The notes beneath the pieces were generated by a model. It made no database searches. It was not told the DNA's origin and saw only the letters and a program-made list of their open reading frames with translations. 64,000 nt of DNA. Source: Anaerolineae bacterium. GTDB lineage: Bacteria; Chloroflexota; Anaerolineae; Promineifilales; Promineifilaceae. The stretch covers positions 1-64,000 of the forward strand of contig JAMLHW010000020.1 of the NCBI GenBank assembly GCA_023954475.1, given 5' to 3'. The position numbers and the translations under genes were made by a program. Shown here in pieces: positions 32,752 to 42,298 of the stretch (its first letter is position 1; every line of letters begins with the position of its first letter).

Positions 32752-34488
32752 TCACTTGTCATAAGAGCTACGGTTGCCGCGTAGTAGTCGAATAACCAGA
32801 TTCAGAACAATAATAGTGGCGATGAACATGGCCAGGAAATAACCACCAAAAGCAACGGTGGCAAGTAGTGAGCCGTATTCACCGCTAACTGAAATAAAAC
32901 TGGCTGCAATTGCCGATCCCACAATCATTCCGACTAGCATAATGCCGATCGTGATCTGCACGGTCATCGCGTTGAGCTTCTTGACCTCTTTAGAAATCTC
33001 CTCCGTGTCCACATGCAGCACGAATTTTCCTTTTTGATATTGGTCGATCCAGCTCATAGTCGCTTCCTGCAATGAAGGTAGTCGCTGGACGACTTCTCGT
33101 AATGTCATCGTCGCCTGTTGTTGCAAGACGTTGGCAACTTTTTCGGCCGTTACGGATTCGACGAGCATGTCGCGCGCGATTTGGAAACCAATGATGCTGA
33201 TGCCGGTTTCGGGGTACAGCAATTTAGTAATGGCTTCGATTTGCATCATGGCTTTGAGCGCTAATGTGAGTTCAGGATCTAGTCGGTAGCCGTGTGTGCG
33301 CAGCAGTTCCAGACCGGCATTGGCTGCATCGGCAAAGGAAGCCGGTGCGCTGCCTTCCGGTGGATTCATGTAACGACTGACAACGCGTTCAAATTCACGG
33401 TAGTATGCTTTTTCATTGGTATTCGGCCGAAACGGTTTGCTCAGACCCAGCAAAACCTGCGCCATTCCCATCGTGTCCCTGTCACGGACAACCATCAGCA
33501 TTTGTGCCAGATTGAGCCGTTTCTGAAAATCCAGCTCGCCCACCATGCCGTTATCCAGGAACGTCACCACACCTGTTTCCAGGTTGACGAACAAATTGCC
33601 CGGATGCGGGTCACCGTGGAAAAAGCCGTCGATCAACAACTGCTTGATCAACGCGGTGACAATCACAGTTGCCAATTCATTGCGATCGAGGCCGGCAGCA
33701 TCGATTGCCTCCACATCGGTTAGCTTAACGCCTTGCACGAGACTCATGGTCAGCACACGGCTGGTTGAGTACAGTGAGTAGATCTTAGGGACTTCAACCC
33801 GCTCAATCGACTCCATATTGCGCCCCAGACGCAAGGCGTTATAGGCTTCGTTGCGATAATCCAGCTCATAAATGACGTTTGTACCAAACTCATTCAATAC
33901 ACTGACGAGGCCATATTCACGTGCCCAATCCTGTCGCCGTTCAACCACTTTGGCTGCACTCGCCATAATTCCGAGATCGGCCTTGACCTGCCGATTGATA
34001 TTGGGGCGTTGAACTTTGACGACTACCTCTTCGCCTGAGTGCAACAGGGCCCTGTGTACCTGAGCGGTGGATGCAGCCGCAAATGGGGTCGGATCGAACT
34101 CAGCAAACACCTCTTCCGGTGGGCCGCCTAATTCAGCTATGATTGTTTCGCATACAATGTCATACTCAAATGGTGGCACATCACTCTGTAGTTTGTTCAT
34201 CTCCACCGCCCACTCTTCAGGTAATACCTGGGACTGGCTGGAGATGATTTGCCCCATTTTGACGTAGGTCGGGCCCAATTCCTGCAACAGGAGACGCACT
34301 TTTACTGGTGTCGTAACCTGGTGTAGCGGGTGAGGCGGATCGTGCAATTTTTCCTGCATATAACGTCGGAACTCGCCGAGCATACCTCTGTCCAACAAAA
34401 TATCCATGCCATATTGCATGAACACATTGTATATCTGCTGGAGGCGCAGACTTTCTCGTACAGAATCTAAACTGCTCCGGCGTCGCAT
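32752..34488 (-). CDS. ABC1/UbiB-family atypical kinase
   Basis: UbiB-like proteins are membrane-associated atypical kinases or ATPases affecting isoprenoid-quinone metabolism. The 578-residue protein has YVKMGQIISSQSQVLP (the KxGQ helix), an alanine-rich loop AAASTAQVHRA in place of the usual AAASIGQVH, VVVKVQRPN, FHGDPHPGNLF (catalytic loop) and DNGMVG in place of DFG. The C-terminus has two membrane helices (VQITIGIMLVGMIVGSAIAASFI and LLATVAFGGYFLAMFIATIIVLNLVI), as in other family members. The ATG overlaps the stop of the upstream holin-like gene by 1 nt (TAATG), so the two are coupled. No quinone-synthesis genes are near. Confidence 0.92.
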   Translation of the reverse strand: MRRRSSLDSVRESLRLQQIYNVFMQYGMDILLDRGMLGEFRRYMQEKLHDPPHPLHQVTTPVKVRLLLQELGPTYVKMGQIISSQSQVLPEEWAVEMNKLQSDVPPFEYDIVCETIIAELGGPPEEVFAEFDPTPFAAASTAQVHRALLHSGEEVVVKVQRPNINRQVKADLGIMASAAKVVERRQDWAREYGLVSVLNEFGTNVIYELDYRNEAYNALRLGRNMESIERVEVPKIYSLYSTSRVLTMSLVQGVKLTDVEAIDAAGLDRNELATVIVTALIKQLLIDGFFHGDPHPGNLFVNLETGVVTFLDNGMVGELDFQKRLNLAQMLMVVRDRDTMGMAQVLLGLSKPFRPNTNEKAYYREFERVVSRYMNPPEGSAPASFADAANAGLELLRTHGYRLDPELTLALKAMMQIEAITKLLYPETGISIIGFQIARDMLVESVTAEKVANVLQQQATMTLREVVQRLPSLQEATMSWIDQYQKGKFVLHVDTEEISKEVKKLNAMTVQITIGIMLVGMIVGSAIAASFISVSGEYGSLLATVAFGGYFLAMFIATIIVLNLVIRLLRGNRSSYDK

Positions 34489-34907
34489 TACGCTTCTCCT
34501 TCTGTCGCTTCTATTCTTGTATCGTCAATAATAGGTGGTGTAATACCGAACAGGTTTTCAAAAAAGAGAACAGCTATACCGAGAATGACCGCGCCCACCA
34601 CCAGTGACCAGAGGTCGTTGATTACAATGAAGTCTGTCAGGCGTTCCAACAACCACAACAACAGCATGTTGATCAAAATCACCACCAGGCCAAATGAAAC
34701 GAAGAGGAATGGCAACGTGATGAATTGGATGATCGGTTTCACGAACGCGTTGAGTAGTCCGAATGCAATGCCGAGGATCGCAAGAGAAATTAGTGGTGAT
34801 GTAGGGTGAACCAAATTGATGCCCGGCACAAGCCAAAGGCAGCCTATAGCTAAAGCGTTTACGAAGACATGCGCAATGATAAGTTTCCAATTCAACTTCC
34901 GTTTCAT
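34488..34907 (-). CDS. Phage-holin-family-4-like membrane protein
   Basis: The 139-residue protein has four membrane segments (IIAHVFVNALAIGCLWLVPGI, LISLAILGIAFGLLNAFVKP, ITLPFLFVSFGLVVILINMLLLWLLERL, LWSLVVGAVILGIAVLFF). The GLLNAFVKPIIQFITLPF and GL--ILINMLLLWL motifs are those of the YvlD/phage_holin_4_2 family. Despite the name these are mostly chromosomal proteins of unknown role, and no phage genes surround it. It is coupled to the UbiB-like gene. A short acidic tail follows the last segment. Confidence 0.85.
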   Translation of the reverse strand: MKRKLNWKLIIAHVFVNALAIGCLWLVPGINLVHPTSPLISLAILGIAFGLLNAFVKPIIQFITLPFLFVSFGLVVILINMLLLWLLERLTDFIVINDLWSLVVGAVILGIAVLFFENLFGITPPIIDDTRIEATEGEA

Positions 34908-35313
34908 GTTACATGTTTCCCTTTTGTGCGCACTGAAAACAATTTACCCGATGCTTTTCCGAGTAAATCCAGATTGTATCTGTATGAGAACAATGCTGGC
35001 AACTATAACACGGATAGAGGAGTTCTGCATGAATGGCGCCTATCAAATATGATGCCAAAAGCTTACAAAAAGCCACCGTAAGTTGAGACAATGAGCAATG
35101 TAGCCAGTCTGGTATTATTTTACAGATGTGTCTCCATGTCGATATTGCTTTCATGATATAATGGCTGCCGGTAACGGGAACTCAATTCTGTAACAATAAT
35201 GCCTGAACGGGCCGCCTTCATAGTGAAGAAATCGCTTCTTTCCCTGGCCAAAACGTAATGATGAGCAGGTTGATGGCCAATGATGATGAAGTACCAGCGA
35301 GGGAGCAGCACGT
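34908..35313. other. Divergent intergenic stretch with extended -10
   Basis: This 406-bp stretch separates the minus-strand holin/UbiB pair from the next plus-strand lipoprotein. TGATATAAT (35154-35162) is an exact extended -10 on the plus strand, giving a leader of about 145 nt. No credible gene was found in it; short readings lack ribosome-binding sites. Confidence 0.5.
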
Positions 35314-37569
35314 ATGAGCAGCAAGCAGTGTATTGGTAAGTGGTGTTTGATTGCGATTGTTATGCTGGCAATGACAGCGTGTGGGGCAGAGGACGCAGCG
35401 CAATCTGCTTTGCCGACTGCAACTCAACAGGTTGTGGTTGGTGATGAACCGGAACCGACCACCTCACCTGTTACTGAAGAGCCTCAAGTCGTTTTGTTTG
35501 AGCCGCCTGATTTGAATTCGGCCGAAGTCATTGCACCGGGCCAATTCGCGATCGATGCTCTGGCAGGCCATTCGGCCGAATCACAGCTTTTTCCCGGCGT
35601 GCCCTATAATCCCGATGATACAGTGCCGCTCAACGGCATGCCCCCCCATCTCCTCGTCACATTTGCAGACCCATTGAGTGCGGAGACGCCGTTCCCAGCA
35701 CCACAACCGCAATTACGTGTTTTTCCAGTTGATGCATATCGCGATATGTACGCACCTAGTGGCAACAATGAGGTAGAAGAACGCATCAACGCCGTTGCCA
35801 GTGCGCTTTATCGACAAATTGACGATATTCCCGGCCCGATTCCCGTTCTGCCGGGCACAGACGGAGCGCAAGCATTGAAAGGACGGATGCACTACGTTGA
35901 CTTTGAAGGTGGTTCCGGCATTGCGTTTGTAGCACATTACACCGATGCGATTGCACCAGTTACCAACGACAAGCTGCATTACATTTTTCAAGGGCTGACT
36001 GACGATGGGACGCAGTACATTTCGGCTGCTATTCCAATTGCAGCAGCGTTTTTACCCGATTCGGCCGAAACGGTTGCTCCCGGCGTTGCGAATGAAGTAT
36101 CGGCCGATTCCAATGCCTATTTCAAGCGCATTGATGCCGAAATATCGGCTGCGGCCGACGATGACTTCACACCGTCACTGGCAACACTCGATGCGCTCAT
36201 GGCCTCCATCCAGATCGATATGAGCACTCCGGCAGCGACGAGCGCCGTTTTAGCGGCACCCACAGCAACCGCTACGCCGATCCCGGAACCGACAGCGACG
36301 CAGCCGACATCACCCCTGGCCGGCGTTGTCTGGCAATGGCAATCTGTGAAATCATCATCCGGTGACCTGCCGATAAGCAAACCGGCAGTCTATACTCTGG
36401 AATTGCTTGATGATGGTGTTGTGCGATTGCAAGCGGACTGCAATTATGCCAACGGAAACTTCTCATTGGACGGAGACACAATCGCCATCAATGTGATTGA
36501 AACGACCAAATCGGTCTGTGCCAGCGGCTCCATGAGTTCACAATTTGTCCAGTTTTTACAGGCTGCGCAGCGCTTTGTGCGCGAAGATGACACAATGCAA
36601 CTCGTGCTGGATGCAGATAATGTGCTGAATTTTGTCGCGTCTGGCCCGGTTGCCGTTGCCGCCGTTAATCCGACAGCGACGCCGGAAGTGACAGCGACTG
36701 CCGTTGTCACATTGACGGCAACTCCGGAACCGACAGCAACGCAATTATCGACGCCGACCCGCAGCGCAACGGCAACACCCCAGGCTACAGCGACTGCAAC
36801 TCCGACGAGGACACCGACGCCGACGCCAACCCCGGCACCGTTGCCGGAAGATGGCGACGCGCTGCCGCAGAATATAGGCGATCTCGCAGTCAGCATGAGT
36901 GTAAGCGGTGTTGCTTCATCTTATGCGTGGACGGTTGCTCCGTGGGTCACGTATGATGATTCGGCCGAACCGGTGACGGCAGGCATACCGGCACATATCG
37001 TCGTCAGCTACAACGGTGACGACGCGGCTGAGGCGCTTGCTGCGGGACAGCGCTTGCTCATCATTCCCCGTGGCGTGTATCAGGCGCAGTGGGATGACAA
37101 CGGTGACAGCACTGTGTCGAATTCGCTGGCTGTGTTGAGCAGCTGGATGGCGTCGCAGGCTGTCACTGTCCCGCAAAGCGGCATTGTGGTTTTGCCTTTA
37201 GTGGCGGGCGAGAATGATTTGGCCGTTCAACCCGCTTTCCTGGAAACGGATCTACTGCGGGGTGTGCGGTTTATCGGCCGATTCAATGATTTCGAAATCC
37301 CGGTAACCAACGGCGAACTGTACTACGTTTTCCAGGGCGTGACGCGGGATGGTCAGTATCTCATTTCGTTCATGTATCCGATTACGACCAACGCCTTACC
37401 CGATTCGCCGGAAGCGATGTCTCCTGCGGACGCTGCACTTTACGAACAGAGTTATGACGACTATCTGCAACAGAAACGCGACGATCTCGATGCACTTGAA
37501 GAAACAAGCTGGGGTCCGACCCTCGCTCAACTCGATGCTTTGATCACGTCGCTGCAGGTTACAGAGTAG
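35314..37569 (+). CDS. Lipoprotein with a duplicated ~200-aa module flanking a META domain
   Basis: The 751-residue protein starts with a lipobox signal (CLIAIVMLAMTACGAED). Module A (about 90-310) and module B (about 522-749) align by eye: PPHLLVTF / PAHIVVSY, LRVFPVDAY / LLIIPRGVY, VTNDKLHYIFQGLTDDGTQYIS / VTNGELYYVFQGVTRDGQYLIS, LPDSAE / LPDSPE and PSLATLDALMASI / PTLAQLDALITSL. Between them lie a META domain (about 333-445; VVWQWQSV, ADCNYANGNFSLDGDTI) and a T/P-rich linker (about 449-510). I do not recognise the module. TCGGCCGA occurs six times, mostly as DSAE or NSAE. Its META domain resembles units 3-5 of the 919-residue protein nearby. Function unknown; surface-anchored. Confidence 0.85.
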   Translation: MSSKQCIGKWCLIAIVMLAMTACGAEDAAQSALPTATQQVVVGDEPEPTTSPVTEEPQVVLFEPPDLNSAEVIAPGQFAIDALAGHSAESQLFPGVPYNPDDTVPLNGMPPHLLVTFADPLSAETPFPAPQPQLRVFPVDAYRDMYAPSGNNEVEERINAVASALYRQIDDIPGPIPVLPGTDGAQALKGRMHYVDFEGGSGIAFVAHYTDAIAPVTNDKLHYIFQGLTDDGTQYISAAIPIAAAFLPDSAETVAPGVANEVSADSNAYFKRIDAEISAAADDDFTPSLATLDALMASIQIDMSTPAATSAVLAAPTATATPIPEPTATQPTSPLAGVVWQWQSVKSSSGDLPISKPAVYTLELLDDGVVRLQADCNYANGNFSLDGDTIAINVIETTKSVCASGSMSSQFVQFLQAAQRFVREDDTMQLVLDADNVLNFVASGPVAVAAVNPTATPEVTATAVVTLTATPEPTATQLSTPTRSATATPQATATATPTRTPTPTPTPAPLPEDGDALPQNIGDLAVSMSVSGVASSYAWTVAPWVTYDDSAEPVTAGIPAHIVVSYNGDDAAEALAAGQRLLIIPRGVYQAQWDDNGDSTVSNSLAVLSSWMASQAVTVPQSGIVVLPLVAGENDLAVQPAFLETDLLRGVRFIGRFNDFEIPVTNGELYYVFQGVTRDGQYLISFMYPITTNALPDSPEAMSPADAALYEQSYDDYLQQKRDDLDALEETSWGPTLAQLDALITSLQVTE

Positions 37570-37716
37570 TTGATCTTAAGGCAGTTGGATGGCAACTATA
37601 CAGCCTGCTTGTTGCTCCAACTGTAAAACCGATACAATAGCACAATGGGAGTCGAGAGCGTGCTGCACCATTTATTCTAAGGCTGCAACTCGACATCTCA
37701 ACGCTGGAGGAACCTC

Positions 37717-40218
37717 ATGAAAAACAGATGGTTATTGTTCGCATTTGTTGCGCTGCTGTTAGCGATGCTCGCAGCTTGTTCGCAACCGGCTGAGCCGACC
37801 CCGGAACCGACGCCGACCGAAACAGACGATTCGGCCGAAACGACGCCCGATCAACTGTGGGCAACCATTGAAGAACGGGGATCGATAATGGTAGGTGTAT
37901 CGGCCGATTATCCTCCCTTTGAATATTACACCGACGAATTTACGCTCGATGGCTTCGATATTGCATTGATGAATGCCATTGCCGACGAACTCGGAATTGA
38001 TGTTGAATATCAGGACATCGTCTTCGACGGTCTCGGCGGTGCACTACAACTCGGTCAGATCGATGTTGCCATCAGTGCCATTTCCAGAACACCGGAACGC
38101 GATGCCGTTATCGACTTTTCTAACACTTACTTCGTCAGTTCTGATGCAATCCTGGCACTGGCATCTTCCGATTTTGATGAGATAACGGAAGTTGAGCAAC
38201 TGGCACCTCTGACAGTGGGCGTTCAGGCCGGTAGCGTGTACGAAAATTGGTTGCAAGATACTCTGGTCGATACCGAACTCATGCCTTCGCAGAACCTTTT
38301 TGTCTACCGCGATCTCAGTAATGCTGAGCGTGATTTGCAGAGTGGGCGGATCGACGCTTTCGTCCTCGACTTGCTACCGGCCGAAACAGCGGTCGCTGCG
38401 TTCGAAGACCTGGCAATCATCGGCCAGGACCTCAATAGTCAGCGCCTCGCAATCGCCTTGCCTGAAGACGAAACCACATTGCAAACGCAATTGAACACGG
38501 CGTTGGCTGAGTTGCAGGCTGATGGAACAGTCAACTCATTGGTTGTCGAATACATCGGTCTGACTCCGGATAATATTCTACCTATTCCGCCGGTCGATCC
38601 GGAGGAACCGGAAACGGGCGGCCCGGAGCCGGCATGTATTGACGGCATGGCCTTTGTCGAGGATCTCAACTACGACGACAACAATATGACCTCACCGCCG
38701 CAGATGCAACCGGGCCAGACATTCCAGAAAGGATGGCGGCTGCGCAATGTCGGCACCTGTACGTGGGACAGCAGTTATACATTTGTCTACGCCGGTGGCA
38801 ATGTGCCGGCAGCGCGGATGGATGGCAGGCCGGTTCCTATTGTCGGTACCGTCGCTCCGGGACAAACCTATGATGTCTATGTCAATCTGGTCGCGCCATT
38901 GACGCCTGGTGTCTACCAGGGATTCTGGTCAATGCGCAATCCGGCAGGTATTTTGTTTGGTTCACGTGTCTGGGTGGGTGTCGAAGTGGTCGGCAGCCCG
39001 ACGCCGACGCCTTTACCGACACAGACGCCGTCGCCAGACATTAATTTCTCAGCTAATCCAACGACTATCAACGCCGGCCAATGCTCGACACTCACCTGGC
39101 AAGTTGAAAATGTGAGCGCTGTTTATCTCTACGCGCAGGGACAGCCGTGGCAAAATTATCCGGTTGCCGGATCGGGAACACGCACGGTATGCCCCACACA
39201 AACAACTGTTTATGAGTTGCGCGTCATCAAGACGGATGGCTCTGTTGAGATTCGTCAGATTCGCATTGAGGTGATCCCGACCACGCAGGCACCGACTATC
39301 AATTTCTTTAATGCAAACCCGGCATCTATCCAGGCGGGACATTGTCTGGACTTGAGCTGGCAAGTGTCTGGACAGGTAGACCGCGTGGATATAAGCAGCA
39401 ATGGCAATGTCATCTGGGGTAGTGCGCCATTGTCTGGTCGTCTCAATAATTGCCCGACAACGACGGGAACGATAGAGTATTCACTGAATGCGACAGGTCC
39501 GGGTGGATCGAGCCGCCAGGTGACGCATGCCACGGTGACCAGCGTGGTCAATACACCGACACCGACGCCGGTTGCAACGTCGACACCGGCACCGCAACCG
39601 CCGATCATCTTCAGTTTCTCTGTCATACCGAATCAGATTGTCGTCAATGAGTGTGTCAATATTAGCTGGAATACAGGCGGCGGTACGACCTACGTGCGTA
39701 TTGTCCGCGATGGGCAGACGTTGATCGATGGTGCGCCGTTAGCGGGTGCAGAACAGAATTGTTTGAGTGCGCCTGGAAATTACATATACGGTGTTGAAGT
39801 GCGCAATGCGGCCGGTAATGTCGATTTTCAGGAGCAGCGAGTGACTGTGAGCGAAGCGGTTCCCGACAATCCGTTGGCGGGTACGAATTGGACATTGACC
39901 GGCGCCAGCAGCCCTGGGACGATTTTCGTGTTGATTCCGGGTACGTCGATCTCGGCTTCGTTTTCGGCCGATTGGCGGATCAGTGGTTCCGGCGGATGCA
40001 ATACCTACAGCGCATCGTATACGATTGACGGATCAGCCATCTCGATCACAATACCGTCAGCCACCAACGTGTCTTGCGAAACGCCGGAAGGCGTGATGCA
40101 GCAGGAAGCATTCTATCTGGCCGCTCTGCCGACAATGACGACCTATCAAATCAGCGGCAGCCAATTGACTCTGAAGGACAGCAGCGGACAAACGACACTG
40201 ACCTTTACAAGTCAGTAA
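37717..40218 (+). CDS. Solute-binding lipoprotein fused to FW, three Ig-like and META domains
   Basis: The 833-residue protein has a lipobox (LLLAMLAACS), then a periplasmic-binding-protein family 3 domain (about 45-290: GVSADYPPFEYY, GFDIALMNAIADELGI, FDGLGGALQLGQIDVAISAIS). A four-tryptophan (FW, NBR1-type) domain follows (about 306-426: KGWRLRNVGTCTWDSSY ... GFWSMRN ... FGSRVWVGVEV), then three Ig-like repeats (about 441-519, 527-608, 628-714) and a C-terminal META domain (718-833). No transporter permease or ATPase is near, so it may act as a surface sensor rather than a transport component. The next gene is a close paralogue lacking the third Ig and the META domain. Confidence 0.9.
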   Translation: MKNRWLLFAFVALLLAMLAACSQPAEPTPEPTPTETDDSAETTPDQLWATIEERGSIMVGVSADYPPFEYYTDEFTLDGFDIALMNAIADELGIDVEYQDIVFDGLGGALQLGQIDVAISAISRTPERDAVIDFSNTYFVSSDAILALASSDFDEITEVEQLAPLTVGVQAGSVYENWLQDTLVDTELMPSQNLFVYRDLSNAERDLQSGRIDAFVLDLLPAETAVAAFEDLAIIGQDLNSQRLAIALPEDETTLQTQLNTALAELQADGTVNSLVVEYIGLTPDNILPIPPVDPEEPETGGPEPACIDGMAFVEDLNYDDNNMTSPPQMQPGQTFQKGWRLRNVGTCTWDSSYTFVYAGGNVPAARMDGRPVPIVGTVAPGQTYDVYVNLVAPLTPGVYQGFWSMRNPAGILFGSRVWVGVEVVGSPTPTPLPTQTPSPDINFSANPTTINAGQCSTLTWQVENVSAVYLYAQGQPWQNYPVAGSGTRTVCPTQTTVYELRVIKTDGSVEIRQIRIEVIPTTQAPTINFFNANPASIQAGHCLDLSWQVSGQVDRVDISSNGNVIWGSAPLSGRLNNCPTTTGTIEYSLNATGPGGSSRQVTHATVTSVVNTPTPTPVATSTPAPQPPIIFSFSVIPNQIVVNECVNISWNTGGGTTYVRIVRDGQTLIDGAPLAGAEQNCLSAPGNYIYGVEVRNAAGNVDFQEQRVTVSEAVPDNPLAGTNWTLTGASSPGTIFVLIPGTSISASFSADWRISGSGGCNTYSASYTIDGSAISITIPSATNVSCETPEGVMQQEAFYLAALPTMTTYQISGSQLTLKDSSGQTTLTFTSQ

Positions 40219-40312
40219 TCGCGCCGGACTATCTGGCGCAGCTCTGAATACAAACCCGGTCGGTCAATTCGAAACGCGATAGTTGGCCGGCCGGGTTTAC
40301 GGTGATGAAACT

Positions 40313-42193
40313 ATGTGGAAATTGAAACTGTTCAAACATCTTGGTATGCTGGCGGCCTTGTTCGCGCTGGTTCTTATACTGGCGGCGTGCGGTGACAGCA
40401 CGGGTGGCTCGCCGGAACCCCCGCCAACGGCAACGCGGGAAATCGTCGCGACGCCTGAGCAGCCGACCGAAGGGCAAACACCGGGTTCAGCCTGGGCACG
40501 GGTGCAGGAAACGGGGCAGTTGGTAGTGGGTCTTTCGGCCGATTATCCTCCGTTCGAGTATTACACCGACGAATTTACGTTGGACGGCTTCGATGTGGCG
40601 TTAATTCAGCAAATAGCGCAGGAAATGGGGTTGCAAGTTGCCGTTCGCGATCTCGCATTTGACGGATTGGGCAGCGCTTTGCAAGTCGGCCAGATTGACG
40701 CAGCGATCAGCGCCATTTCAGTGACGCCTGAGCGCGACGCCGTTGTCGATTTCTCCAACATCTATTACGTCAGCGAAGATGCCATCTTGGCTCAGGCCGA
40801 CAGCCAGTTTGCACCCATCGAGCGCGTCGAACAACTGGCAGGCTATACCGTCGGCGTGCAAACCGGCACCGTCTACCAGCGCTGGTTGCAGGACAATCTG
40901 ATCGATACCGGATTGATGCCGGAAAACAATCTGTTTCTCTACCAGCAGGCCGATCAGGCTGTTTCCGACCTGTCTGAAGGGCGCATCGATCTGGTCGTCC
41001 TTGACCTGGGGCCGGCCCAGGTCGCGGCTGCTACGCCCGATCTGGGAGTGACAATTGCGGCTCAGGGATTAAACCGGGAACGGTATGGCATTGCTGTCGC
41101 TGCAGGCGAAAGTGAGCTGCAAACGGCGATTAACGATGCATTGACAACGTTGCAGAATGCAGGCTACATCAGTCAGTTAGCCATGACGTATCTCGATTTG
41201 GAAAGTTCGGAGACGTTACCCACGCCGGAACCGGAAGCAACGCCGGAACAACCGGCGGCTACGCCGGTGCCGCCTACGGGTTGTTTTGATGCGATGATGT
41301 ATGTTCAGGATTTGACGTACGACGATAACAATATGCAGTCGCCGCCTCAGTTTGCTCCGAATACGGCTTTTGCCAAAGGATGGCGCATCCAAAACGTCGG
41401 TACGTGTACATGGGACAGTTCCGATGCGCTGGTCTATGTCGGGGGCAATACGCCTGCGGCACAAATGAGCGGCCAACCCACGCCGATCAAGGGGACGGTG
41501 CCACCGGGCGCGACTTATGACATTTTTGTCGACCTCGTTTCTCCGGCGCAACCGGGTGTGTATCAGGGATTCTGGACGCTACGCAACGATGCCGGATCGC
41601 TGTTTGGCTCACGTCTCTGGGTCGGCATTGAGGTCGTCGGCGCGGCCACGCCGACACCGATACCGACACAGCCCCCTTCGGCCGATATTCAATTCTGGTC
41701 TGATCGCACCAACATCAAGCAAGGTGAATGCGCGACGCTTTATTGGGACGTAAACAACGTACAAGCCGTCTACCTCTATGAACAGGGCCAAAACTGGCAA
41801 GACAATGGGGTTAACGGCGAAGGATCGCGACGCGTGTGCCCGGCTCAAACGACGACATACGATTTACGCGTTGTCAAGCAGGACGGCTCGGTTGAAGTGC
41901 GCCAGATCACTGTTTACGTCGAACCGGTCAACAACGCACCGCTGATTGAGAATTTCACCGTGACACCGACTCAGATTGCGGTGGGCAACTGTGTACAAGT
42001 ACAGTGGAAGGTGAGCGGCAACGTGACGCGCATTGACGTGCGCCGCGACAGCACGACGATCTGGGACAATGCACCGCTCAACGGCGTGATGCAGGATTGC
42101 CCGCCTGGCCCGGGTTCGGTGAATTACACGATTACGGCGTCCGGTTCGGGTGGGACGGGTTATCGGGAACAGCGCGTCAACGTCGTGCAGTAG
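40313..42193 (+). CDS. Solute-binding lipoprotein fused to FW and two Ig-like domains
   Basis: From ATG 40313 (MWKLKLFKHLGML) the protein has 626 residues with lipobox LILAACGD. The family-3 solute-binding domain (about 60-296) repeats SADYPPFEYYTDEFTLDGFD exactly as in its neighbour. The FW domain (about 323-443) has KGWRIQNVGTCTWDSSD, GFWTLRN and FGSRLWVGIEVVG. Two Ig-like repeats (458-538, 543-626) complete it. Tandem duplication with the gene at 37717 is clear at DNA level. Two terminators follow at 42222 and 42265. The amino-acid-type ligand is inferred from the family only. Confidence 0.9.
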   Translation: MWKLKLFKHLGMLAALFALVLILAACGDSTGGSPEPPPTATREIVATPEQPTEGQTPGSAWARVQETGQLVVGLSADYPPFEYYTDEFTLDGFDVALIQQIAQEMGLQVAVRDLAFDGLGSALQVGQIDAAISAISVTPERDAVVDFSNIYYVSEDAILAQADSQFAPIERVEQLAGYTVGVQTGTVYQRWLQDNLIDTGLMPENNLFLYQQADQAVSDLSEGRIDLVVLDLGPAQVAAATPDLGVTIAAQGLNRERYGIAVAAGESELQTAINDALTTLQNAGYISQLAMTYLDLESSETLPTPEPEATPEQPAATPVPPTGCFDAMMYVQDLTYDDNNMQSPPQFAPNTAFAKGWRIQNVGTCTWDSSDALVYVGGNTPAAQMSGQPTPIKGTVPPGATYDIFVDLVSPAQPGVYQGFWTLRNDAGSLFGSRLWVGIEVVGAATPTPIPTQPPSADIQFWSDRTNIKQGECATLYWDVNNVQAVYLYEQGQNWQDNGVNGEGSRRVCPAQTTTYDLRVVKQDGSVEVRQITVYVEPVNNAPLIENFTVTPTQIAVGNCVQVQWKVSGNVTRIDVRRDSTTIWDNAPLNGVMQDCPPGPGSVNYTITASGSGGTGYREQRVNVVQ

Positions 42194-42221
42194 ACGGTAA
42201 GCGCAACACAGTTGAGCCGTT

Positions 42222-42255
42222 AGAAACCGAGTTTTTCCAAAAAAACCCGGTTTCT
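42222..42255. terminator. Long hairpin after the second solute-binding gene
   Basis: AGAAACCGAGTTTTT-CCAA-AAAAACCCGGTTTCT forms a 15-bp stem with one G-T pair. Its arms resemble the AGAAAC/GTTTCT hairpins at 26344. Confidence 0.75.
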
Positions 42256-42264
42256 TTGGAAATG

Positions 42265-42298
42265 CCCGCACAATCGATGAGGTTGTGCGGGTATTTTT
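42265..42298 (+). terminator. Rho-independent terminator
   Basis: CCCGCACAA ... TTGTGCGGG is a perfect 9-bp stem followed by TATTTTTG. Confidence 0.85.

Noticed and set aside
10071-34907. Tail-collar and holin-like genes taken as a prophage
   Set aside because: They are 24 kb apart with housekeeping genes between, and there are no capsid, portal, terminase or integrase genes.
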